This document shows positions 1 to 5,931 of a stretch of DNA of 9,623 bases, piece after piece (position 1 is the stretch's first letter; each line of letters begins with the position of its first letter). Source of the stretch: CALVNN01 sp964393975 (GTDB lineage Bacteria; Bacillota; Clostridia; Christensenellales; UBA1242); NCBI GenBank assembly GCA_964393975.1, contig CAYMVO010000026.1, forward strand, positions 1 to 9,623, written 5' to 3'. Under the pieces are notes generated by a model that searched no databases, was not told the DNA's origin, and was given only the letters and a program-made list of their open reading frames with translations. Position numbers and translations under genes: made by a program.

Positions 1-2
1 GC

Positions 3-920
3 GTCCGTCCTGCGTGTGTGTTCAACCCTTGGTACGAGCCACCATACACCTTTGGTGTGTTTGATAGTAGCAATACAGACAATACAAACTTGGTAGGCAA
101 GTACTATGTACAAATGGGTACTTACCCACAGACATTGTATACGGGTAGTGCTACAATGACTCAAGTGAGTGGTGAGACTTATACTCTAGAAGGTACATCT
201 TATAACGTCTACACAGACGGTACGGATGAGTATGTACAGTTTGGCTCAACATATTACAAAGTAGAGCCTGTACGTTGGGTGATACTAGGATACGGGAATG
301 GTAATTCGTATGCAAGTGGTGATATTACGAGTTGTACAGATACAGAGCTAACGTTTAGCGCTAATGTGACTAGTGAGGAGAAAGATAGTGGTCTACTAGT
401 CCTCAGTGAAAAGGTATTGGTACAGCAAGTGTTTAACTCGACTACTGATAAAGGCAACCAGTGGAGTACGAGTGAAATACGTAAGTTTATGAAAGATACA
501 CTCATAAATGAACTATTCACAAGAGCTGAAAAGAATACTTTGACGATGCAAACATTGACTACGACATATTATGACAGTACGAATAAAACATACGCTCAAC
601 TCGGTACGGACGACCAACTCTTCCTTTTGGGGTACAGTCAGGGTAGCTATGCTGTTGAAACATTTAATGTAGAAAGCTACTTTACAGTTACAACAGGTGG
701 GACAGCGCAAGCAAAAACGAGTGATCTAGGATCTGCGACGGGATGTAATAGAAGTAGTGAAACTGGTTATTTAGGCAACGTGAATTGGTGGGTTCGTGCG
801 GGGGCTGCTAGTGATGCCAAATACGGACACATTGCGAATTCGAGAGGTGCGGTGCTATTTCAGAATATGCTTAACGTTTACATCGGCGTCCGTCCTGCTT
901 TCGTATTGAAGGTAAAGTAG
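3..920 (+). CDS. DUF6273-domain protein, 5' partial (probable tandem-domain surface/secreted protein)
   Basis: Only the 3' part of this gene is present; its reading frame is open to the left edge. The visible protein has the DUF6273 layout: an opening VQMGTYPQ strand, then EPVRWVIL, a GLLVLSEKVL segment, a W-S-T-S-E-I-R-K-F block, and near the end NVNWWVRAGAASDA followed by the terminal GVRPAFVLKVK. The first codons in the window read V-R-P-A-C-V-F, the same motif that ends the domain, so at least one more DUF6273 copy probably precedes it, joined by a linker rich in Pro, Tyr, Asp and Asn. A GTG at position 18 could be mistaken for a start, but it lies inside this motif and has no ribosome binding site. 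Function is not established for the family; an extracellular role is inferred. No signal peptide can be judged because the N-terminus is missing. Codon and base use are less AT-rich than in the neighbouring genes. A terminator follows about 65 bases after the stop. Confidence 0.8.
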   Translation, partial: VRPACVFNPWYEPPYTFGVFDSSNTDNTNLVGKYYVQMGTYPQTLYTGSATMTQVSGETYTLEGTSYNVYTDGTDEYVQFGSTYYKVEPVRWVILGYGNGNSYASGDITSCTDTELTFSANVTSEEKDSGLLVLSEKVLVQQVFNSTTDKGNQWSTSEIRKFMKDTLINELFTRAEKNTLTMQTLTTTYYDSTNKTYAQLGTDDQLFLLGYSQGSYAVETFNVESYFTVTTGGTAQAKTSDLGSATGCNRSSETGYLGNVNWWVRAGAASDAKYGHIANSRGAVLFQNMLNVYIGVRPAFVLKVK

Positions 921-961
921 AGTATAGTAGGTGACTACCTTGTGGAATGAGATTAGACGTT

Positions 962-975
962 AGATAATATTATCT
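962..975. repeat. 14-bp perfect palindrome
   Basis: The two halves AGATAAT and ATTATCT are exact reverse complements. It lies between the DUF6273 stop codon and the downstream terminator. It could be a protein-binding site or simply chance in AT-rich DNA. Confidence 0.35.
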
Positions 976-983
976 TTTAGACA

Positions 984-1015
984 AATCGTTATACAATTAT
1001 GTATAGCGGTTTTTT
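984..1015 (+). terminator. Rho-independent terminator of the DUF6273 gene
   Basis: The arms CGTTATAC (987-994) and GTATAGCG (1001-1008) pair over 8 bp with one T-G wobble around a 6-base loop. The stem can extend outward through AAA/TTT. A run of T residues follows at 1010-1015. Orientation and distance from the stop codon fit termination of the + strand gene. Confidence 0.75.
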
Positions 1016-1077
1016 CTATAAAATGTTACCTCTTTTAAATATCTATTATTGTTCGATAATTTTCACATTAATCTAGT

Positions 1078-1117
1078 ATGCCATATTATATCAATATGAT
1101 GCGGTGTGGCATTTTAT
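1078..1117 (+). terminator. Second hairpin downstream of the DUF6273 gene, terminator-like
   Basis: Bases 1078-1083 (ATGCCA) can pair with 1107-1112 (TGGCAT), with a further inner stem CATATT/AATATG (1082-1087/1093-1098). Alternative G-U rich pairings also exist. TTTTATTATT follows. It may be a backup terminator or a member of a related hairpin family (see findings). The exact fold is uncertain. Confidence 0.35.
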
Positions 1118-1138
1118 TATTGTGTTGATGAGGACAAT

Positions 1139-1192
1139 AAAAAAGACCGTAAACATTTGTCTACAGTCTACAATGGTGCAAAAGTCTTTTTA
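1139..1192 (-). terminator. Terminator of tilS, possibly bidirectional
   Basis: On the - strand AAAAAGAC (1191-1184) pairs with GTCTTTTTT (1147-1139). The enclosed 36 bases can form an inner stem CATTGT/ACAAATG with a bulge. The T run on the - strand lies 20-70 bases after the tilS stop. The A and T runs flank both sides, so it could also stop + strand transcripts arriving from the DUF6273 gene. Confidence 0.6.
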
Positions 1193-1210
1193 TCGTTGTG
1201 TGGGGGTGAA

Positions 1211-2548
1211 TTAGTTTAGTTTGTGAATATCTATCGCGTAAGCGGTTTTTGTAGTCTCATCTATTTTTACTTTATTACTTATTTCAATTCCTGCGATTAA
1301 AAGTATTTCATTCTCATAGGCGAGTACTGGGATGGAATCTCTGAGTCTAGAAGGGACTTTTTGGTCAATAAGATAACTTTTTAGTTTCTTTCTGCCACCA
1401 CCAAACTTTTCAAACATATCACCTTCCTCTCTATATCTCCAAACACAACCTTTTGGTAACTTCTTTGTGTCAATTAAATGATTGCATTGTTCAAGGTCTA
1501 GATTTGTAGTCTTTTTAACTGAAATCAATCCAAAGTTTTCAAACATAAATTTACCTGCTTTGAAAGGTCGTTTATCGGTTTGTGTGACATTAATTGTTTT
1601 TATAGTAAGCGTAAGGTACTCATATTCTTTACTTGCGACTAATTGATTAGGTAAATCAATTTTTGCACCATTCATACCCATTGTTGCTAATTCTTTTATC
1701 AGTTCTATATGTTTTCTTTCTATATCTGCATTAATACCTATGCGTTCTAATGATTTGAAAATTATCCTATTAATAATAGAGTTTTCATAAACAAAATAGT
1801 TTAGAGGAATCTTGATAGAATTCCCTTCTTGCAAAACTAAATCCATATTGATTTGGGCGTGGATGAAATCGCTATCCTCTTTGCAGTTTTTCCCAAATGC
1901 GCATATAGCACGCTCGGCGTTTGGAAAGCGGTTTTTTATCATAGGCATTATTTCGTTGCGGAGATAGTTTCTATTGTAACTGCTATCCATATTTGTTTCA
2001 TCAGTTACAAACTCAATGAAGTTTTCGTGTAGATATGACATTATTTCAAATTTATCGGTGTTAAGCATTGGACGAATATAATTGCCTCTTATATAGTCCA
2101 TACCTGTAGCACCACCTAACCCGCTTCCGCGGAAAATGTGAAGTAAGATGGTTTCTGCTTGGTCTGACATATGATGCGCCAAAGCAATTTTATCCACAAT
2201 ACCTTTATTTAAAATAGCTTCAAAATAATTGTAACGACATTCCCTTGCTGCTTGCTCTAAGTTCATGCTTTTTTCTTTAGCGTATTTTGGCACATCAACT
2301 CTAGTCTTCATTAAGCGTATGCCTTTATCTTTGCAAAAGCTTGATACAAAGTTTGCATCACGTGCGCTAGTCTCTCGTATGCCGTGATCCAAATGAATGG
2401 CTACAATATCTATTTCAAGCTTTTTCTTATTAGCATTTAAAAAATCTAATAAACACATTGAGTCGCTACCGCCACTAACCGCGACGCCAATAATGTCACC
2501 CGCCTTTATTAAATTATTTTTTTGAATCGTCTCTAAAATACTGTACAT
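1211..2548 (-). CDS. tilS: tRNA(Ile)-lysidine synthetase TilS
   Basis: TilS uses ATP and lysine to convert the wobble cytidine 34 of the CAU-anticodon tRNA-Ile into lysidine, switching decoding from AUG to AUA; it is essential in most bacteria and cytoplasmic. The N-terminal PP-loop ATPase domain carries SGGSDS (residues 25-30), HLDHGIRE (53-60) and the hallmark AHHMSDQAET followed by FRGSGLGG (about 124-147). Conserved R-N-Y-L-R-N-E-I follows. The C-terminal TilS domain is intact: WRYREEGDMF, then GGGRKKLKSYLIDQKVPSR (about 370-410). At 445 residues it is a normal full-length two-domain form. The ATG at 2548 is chosen because GGGG of its ribosome binding site sits 8 bases upstream; an in-frame GTG at 2557 overlaps that site and is rejected. 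The gene stands alone between two terminators and is not followed by hpt or ftsH as it is in Bacillus. Confidence 0.96.
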   Translation of the reverse strand: MYSILETIQKNNLIKAGDIIGVAVSGGSDSMCLLDFLNANKKKLEIDIVAIHLDHGIRETSARDANFVSSFCKDKGIRLMKTRVDVPKYAKEKSMNLEQAARECRYNYFEAILNKGIVDKIALAHHMSDQAETILLHIFRGSGLGGATGMDYIRGNYIRPMLNTDKFEIMSYLHENFIEFVTDETNMDSSYNRNYLRNEIMPMIKNRFPNAERAICAFGKNCKEDSDFIHAQINMDLVLQEGNSIKIPLNYFVYENSIINRIIFKSLERIGINADIERKHIELIKELATMGMNGAKIDLPNQLVASKEYEYLTLTIKTINVTQTDKRPFKAGKFMFENFGLISVKKTTNLDLEQCNHLIDTKKLPKGCVWRYREEGDMFEKFGGGRKKLKSYLIDQKVPSRLRDSIPVLAYENEILLIAGIEISNKVKIDETTKTAYAIDIHKLN

Positions 2549-2556
2549 AAAAAACA

Positions 2557-2564
2557 CCCCTTTT
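2557..2564 (-). promoter_or_regulatory. Ribosome binding site deciding the tilS start
   Basis: On the - strand AAAAGGGG precedes the ATG at 2548 by 8 bases (TGTTTTTT). An in-frame GTG at 2557-2555 overlaps this site, so the ATG is the likely start and the protein is three residues shorter than the longest open frame. Confidence 0.7.
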
Positions 2565-2590
2565 GTAAAATATGTTTAAATTTTAACATC

Positions 2591-2620
2591 ATCATATTAA
2601 GCTCAATGACTAAGAGTAAA
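2591..2620 (-). promoter_or_regulatory. Candidate sigma-A promoter for tilS
   Basis: Reading the - strand, TTTACT (2620-2615) and TATGAT (2596-2591) are separated by 18 bases, with a leader of roughly 40 bases to the tilS ATG. The -10 box is one base from consensus and the -35 box two. It lies in the 335-base gap 2549-2883, which otherwise holds the glmS terminator and AT-rich DNA in which I see no gene. Confidence 0.4.
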
Positions 2621-2792
2621 GCGTAAGATATTTTACTAGGCTTCTACCGATCTCAATCTGTGATGAATACAATTTATTGTGTATTGCGTTTAACAAAAAA
2701 TTTTAATTTGCTTAAAATTCTATACAATCTAAATTATACAATATTTAATTAGTGTTTTCAAGTGCTTATTTATATAAAAGTATCAAAACAGT

Positions 2793-2830
2793 AAAAAAAT
2801 GCAAAAAAATCGTGTTTTTTTGCGTTTTTT
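2793..2830 (-). terminator. Terminator of glmS (symmetric, possibly bidirectional)
   Basis: GCAAAAAAA (2801-2809) and TTTTTTTGC (2815-2823) pair perfectly over 9 bp around a 5-base loop. A-rich and T-rich runs flank both sides, so on the - strand a T run follows the stem. It lies about 55 bases after the glmS stop codon. The stem is nearly all A-T, which is weak for a terminator but fits the local composition. Confidence 0.65.
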
Positions 2831-2883
2831 ACAACAATTTTTTATGTTTTGTTTTTTGTGTTTGATTTTAATTTAAAAAATAT

Positions 2884-4650
2884 TTATTCTACAGTGACTG
2901 ATTTTGCTAAATTTTTTGGCTTGTCAGGATTTATGCCTTTTTTGATTGAGGCATAATATGCCAGCAACTGAAGAGGAAGTGAATTAACTAATTGTGTACT
3001 AATTATGTCTAATTTAGGTAATCTAAAAATATAATCGCATAATTCTTGTTTTATAATTAGATTTGTGATAACTAATGTCTTTGCTCCTCTTGCTTTGACT
3101 TCATTTAGTGCGGATTCTATTTTTGGTTTGATTTGTTCATCTGTCGCTACCAATATAATGAGTGTTTTTTTATCAACTAGAGCTAGTGTGCCGTGTTTTA
3201 GTTCGCCTGCAGGAAATGCAGATGAGTTTATATAGGTGATTTCTTTTAGTTTTAAACTACCCTCCAATGCGGTGACGTAATCGTATTTTCTACCTATAAA
3301 AAATATTTTACTGTATTTTAATGTAATATCCGCTAAACTTTCAATTTTTGTTTTGTCGGCTAGTATATCTTTGATTGCTTTTGTTAGTTCGGGTAAGTTT
3401 AATTTTGCTAATGATAAGTTTTTTGTATTTGCTATTTTTTGGACCAACATAAGCACGGCAAGATTTAATGTGTTGTATGCTTTGGTAGATGCGACTGATA
3501 TCTCCTTTCCTGCTTCTATAGGTATCAAATAATCACTTTCTAGTGCCATTGTGCTATGATGCACATTTGTTATTACGATTGCTTTTGTGTGCTTTTGAAT
3601 GGTGTGCATTGCGTTTAAAGTGTCAGAAGTCTCTCCGCTTTGACTAATAAACACATATAAAGCGTCGTTTTTTATTGGGTGCGTCATATCATTGTATTCA
3701 CTGGCTATATGTGCATACGCAGGTATGTTCACTAGTGACTCTAAAATCAAAGCCCCCATTTTTGCGGTGTGATACGCTGTCCCGCAACCAAATAAATGGA
3801 CTTCGTTTATGTTTTTCAAATCAACATCTTCTAAAAAATTCAATTGGTTTAGCGCTTCAAAAGTGTTTGTTAGACTGAGTGGGATATCGTACATTTCTTT
3901 TAACATAAAGTGCTCAAAATTTTTTAAATCACTTGAAATGTTACTTAAAATCAAGTTTTTTGCGTGTTTTTTTATGGTTTTGCCTTCTTTATTGTAAAAA
4001 ATCACATTGTTGGGTGTTACATTTGCAAACTCAAAATTATCCAAAGTGTAATATGTCGAAGTCTTGTTTTCTAGTAAACTTAAGTCGCTAGTTATAAATG
4101 CGCCACTATCATTAAAAGCAATATAAAGTGGCGATTGATTTCTAGCGACATATATTTCGTTGCTATTATGTGCATTTATACATGCTAGAGCAAAACTACC
4201 TTGTAATAGTTCGCAAGTTTTTATTAATGCCCGCATATTATTTTTTTCAAATGTTGACACATAGTCTAGTAATGCTACGATTACTTCGGTGTCTGTGTCT
4301 GATTTGAAAGTGTGATTATGTAATGTAGATTTTAGCATATTTGCATTTTCAATTATGCCATTATGCACAATTGCCCAATTACCACTAGTGTGAGGATGTG
4401 CATTCTTTTTGCTGGGTGCGCCGTGTGTTGCCCAACGAGTATGGGCAATCGCAATATTTGAAAAATCAATGTTTTTTAACGCTTTTTCTAAGTTTGATAC
4501 AGATCCTAACTCTTTTTTTGTGATTAATTTATTATTTTTTATAAAAGAGACGCCACTGGAGTCATATCCTCGATACTCTAAATCAATTAGTCCCTTTATT
4601 ATTACATCTTTTGTGTTGTCGCTACCGACATAGCCAACTATACCACACAT
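2884..4650 (-). CDS. glmS: Glutamine--fructose-6-phosphate aminotransferase (isomerizing), GlmS
   Basis: GlmS makes glucosamine-6-phosphate from fructose-6-phosphate and glutamine, the entry step to UDP-GlcNAc and peptidoglycan; it is cytoplasmic and dimeric. The N-terminal class II glutaminase domain starts with MCGIVGYVG, whose Cys2 becomes the N-terminal nucleophile, and shows RGYDSSG (27-33), HTRWATHG (70-77), NGIIEN (97-102) and SDTDTE (117-122). The linker has FEHFMLKEMYDIP. The first sugar-isomerase domain has FGCGTA (287-292) and SQSGET (336-341). The second has LEGSLKLKEITYI and GELKHG, keeping residues equivalent to E. coli E481, K485, E488 and H504. The C-terminal KSVTVE is intact. 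At 588 residues it is slightly shorter than the usual 600-609. Start ATG at 4650 has AAGGA nine bases upstream. The leader shows no glmS ribozyme; it holds a long AT hairpin instead. The gene appears monocistronic and diverges from the CPBP operon. Confidence 0.97.
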   Translation of the reverse strand: MCGIVGYVGSDNTKDVIIKGLIDLEYRGYDSSGVSFIKNNKLITKKELGSVSNLEKALKNIDFSNIAIAHTRWATHGAPSKKNAHPHTSGNWAIVHNGIIENANMLKSTLHNHTFKSDTDTEVIVALLDYVSTFEKNNMRALIKTCELLQGSFALACINAHNSNEIYVARNQSPLYIAFNDSGAFITSDLSLLENKTSTYYTLDNFEFANVTPNNVIFYNKEGKTIKKHAKNLILSNISSDLKNFEHFMLKEMYDIPLSLTNTFEALNQLNFLEDVDLKNINEVHLFGCGTAYHTAKMGALILESLVNIPAYAHIASEYNDMTHPIKNDALYVFISQSGETSDTLNAMHTIQKHTKAIVITNVHHSTMALESDYLIPIEAGKEISVASTKAYNTLNLAVLMLVQKIANTKNLSLAKLNLPELTKAIKDILADKTKIESLADITLKYSKIFFIGRKYDYVTALEGSLKLKEITYINSSAFPAGELKHGTLALVDKKTLIILVATDEQIKPKIESALNEVKARGAKTLVITNLIIKQELCDYIFRLPKLDIISTQLVNSLPLQLLAYYASIKKGINPDKPKNLAKSVTVE

Positions 4651-4675
4651 TTGATATTTTCCTTTTTGCTAAAGT

Positions 4676-4730
4676 GATAAATAATTTTAATTTTTATAGA
4701 TTTTTAAAATTAAAAATATAGTTATTTATC
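4676..4730 (-). promoter_or_regulatory. Long imperfect hairpin in the glmS leader
   Basis: GATAAATAA (4676-4684) and TTATTTATC (4722-4730) are exact reverse complements. Inside them TTTTAATTTT (4685-4694) pairs with bases 4706-4715, leaving an asymmetric bulge of about 6 bases. If the proposed promoter is right, transcription begins almost exactly at the outer arm, so the mRNA would start with this stem-loop. It may protect the 5' end or serve as an operator. Its nearly pure A-T content means chance cannot be excluded. Confidence 0.45.
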
Positions 4731-4737
4731 CTAATAT

Positions 4738-4767
4738 TTTATATGTAGTTAATAATTTAAGCGTTAA
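4738..4767 (-). promoter_or_regulatory. Candidate sigma-A promoter for glmS
   Basis: On the - strand TTAACG (4767-4762) and TATAAA (4743-4738) are 18 bases apart, predicting a start near 4731. The boxes are imperfect and the region is very AT-rich. Its -35 box would sit five bases from the -35 box of the divergent CPBP promoter. Confidence 0.35.
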
Positions 4768-4772
4768 TATGA

Positions 4773-4801
4773 TTGATTTTTTAATTAAATAAATGTATAA
4801 T
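4773..4801 (+). promoter_or_regulatory. Sigma-A promoter of the CPBP-rlmH-M14-tadA operon
   Basis: TTGATT (4773-4778) and a consensus TATAAT (4796-4801) are separated by the ideal 17 bases. Transcription should begin near 4808, leaving a leader of about 30 bases before the first ATG. This is the best promoter in the window. Confidence 0.8.
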
Positions 4802-4837
4802 GATTACATCAATTTTAATGGAGAATAAATCTTAAGT

Positions 4838-5884
4838 ATGTTTAATAATGATAGAAAAAAGTCGTATGATAAAAATGATAGCGCCAATACTTTTTTGGCG
4901 GGGTTACTTGCTCCTATTGTGGTGAGTTTTGCTTTGGTGATTTTGATTGGTATTGTTGCTGGCTTTTTGCGTATGACTACTGATGATATATCTAACAATC
5001 CTATAATAACCGCGGTTAGTACACTTTGTGCGCAAATTACATTTATACTTATAGTATGGATATATAATAAAAAGAAAAATGTTGAGTTTAAAAAAGCTAT
5101 TAAGTTTAAAAAAGTAAATGTTTGGTTGTGCGTAGGTGCGGTGATTACCTCGATAGCGTTTTTATTTTTGTCAGCAAACCTTGTGACCTGCGTTGATGCT
5201 TTATTGCGCCTTACTGGGTATAGTAAATCTTCTGCAATGCCTTTTGATATGACGAATATTGGTTGGGTGATATTTAGTGTCTTTGGGTTAGCGTTGTTAC
5301 CTGCTTTTTTTGAGGAGGTCTTGTTTAGGGGTATGACTTTGGGTGGCTTAATTGATAAAAAATCAAGTCTTAAACGCAAAATATTATCCTTAGTCATAGC
5401 GAGTTTGGTGTTTGCTTGTATTCATCAATCTTGCCAACAATTCTTTTATCCTTTTATTTGCGGTATGGTATTTGGTGCGGTTTATTTGTTTTCGGGTAAC
5501 ATTTGGTACTCTATGATTATGCATTTTGCGGGGAATACAGCAGTTATTATTACAAATGCTATAAATGCGGGGAATGCGGTTGCTGAGAGCGTTGTAACAG
5601 TTGATTTTGGTTTTGTTATGTCTAGTATCGGTTTATTCATTTTGGCGTTAGCGATAGTTGCGCTATATCTATATATGATAAAGAAACTCACTAAGAGCAA
5701 CGAGTTTTTTGAAAAAGAGGTCACTAATGAAGTTAGTATTGTTGAACCTGAAGAGCAGGATGAGACGCAACTTTGTCAAAAGGCGAATGAATTAACTAAC
5801 ATATTAGTGCGAAATAAGTTCTTAATTGGGTTTGGTATTAGTATTATTATTCTGTTGGCAGATTTGATTTCATATATTAAATGA
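4838..5884 (+). CDS. CPBP family intramembrane metalloprotease, copy 1
   Basis: CPBP (CAAX protease / bacteriocin-processing, Abi) proteins are polytopic membrane proteases; bacterial members are linked to bacteriocin self-immunity, peptide maturation or unknown membrane processing. All three signature motifs are present: EEVLFR (E159, E160, R164), FACIH (H196) and MHFAGN (H229, N233), so the active site looks complete. About eight hydrophobic segments are visible, roughly 19-44, 55-76, 95-118, 141-158, 181-198, 203-219, 222-240 and 257-281. After these comes an acidic soluble stretch (about 282-326) and then one more hydrophobic helix at 328-346 ending the 348-residue protein. The ATG at 4838 is the only sensible start, but the upstream GGAG lies 14 bases away, farther than usual. 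It is first gene of the operon and a diverged paralogue of the next one. The substrate is unknown; no bacteriocin gene is visible nearby. Confidence 0.88.
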   Translation: MFNNDRKKSYDKNDSANTFLAGLLAPIVVSFALVILIGIVAGFLRMTTDDISNNPIITAVSTLCAQITFILIVWIYNKKKNVEFKKAIKFKKVNVWLCVGAVITSIAFLFLSANLVTCVDALLRLTGYSKSSAMPFDMTNIGWVIFSVFGLALLPAFFEEVLFRGMTLGGLIDKKSSLKRKILSLVIASLVFACIHQSCQQFFYPFICGMVFGAVYLFSGNIWYSMIMHFAGNTAVIITNAINAGNAVAESVVTVDFGFVMSSIGLFILALAIVALYLYMIKKLTKSNEFFEKEVTNEVSIVEPEEQDETQLCQKANELTNILVRNKFLIGFGISIIILLADLISYIK

Positions 5885-5890
5885 TGTGTG

Positions 5891-5914
5891 ATAAGCAATT
5901 TGGTTGCTTATTTT
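5891..5914 (+). terminator. Intercistronic hairpin, weak terminator or attenuator between the CPBP genes
   Basis: ATAAGCAA (5891-5898) pairs perfectly with TTGCTTAT (5904-5911) around a 5-base loop, followed by only a short T run before AAAAAA and the next ribosome binding site. It may lower expression of downstream genes or stabilise the upstream message rather than stop transcription fully. Confidence 0.45.
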
Positions 5915-5931
5915 AAAAAAGGAGTATTATT

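Noticed and set aside
18..20. GTG as start of the DUF6273 protein
   Set aside because: The frame is open to the window edge, the codons before it encode the conserved V-R-P-A domain end, and no ribosome binding site precedes it.
2549..2557. GTG start adding three residues to TilS
   Set aside because: The GTG overlaps the ribosome binding site GGGG; the ATG at 2548 has correct spacing.
4651..4837. glmS ribozyme/riboswitch in the glmS leader
   Set aside because: The region is nearly pure A+T and lacks the GC-containing conserved core that the ribozyme needs.
4804..5397. 197-residue open frame on the - strand opposite CPBP copy 1
   Set aside because: It is antisense to a gene with complete family motifs, has no start signals, and its composition is that of a mirrored membrane-protein gene.
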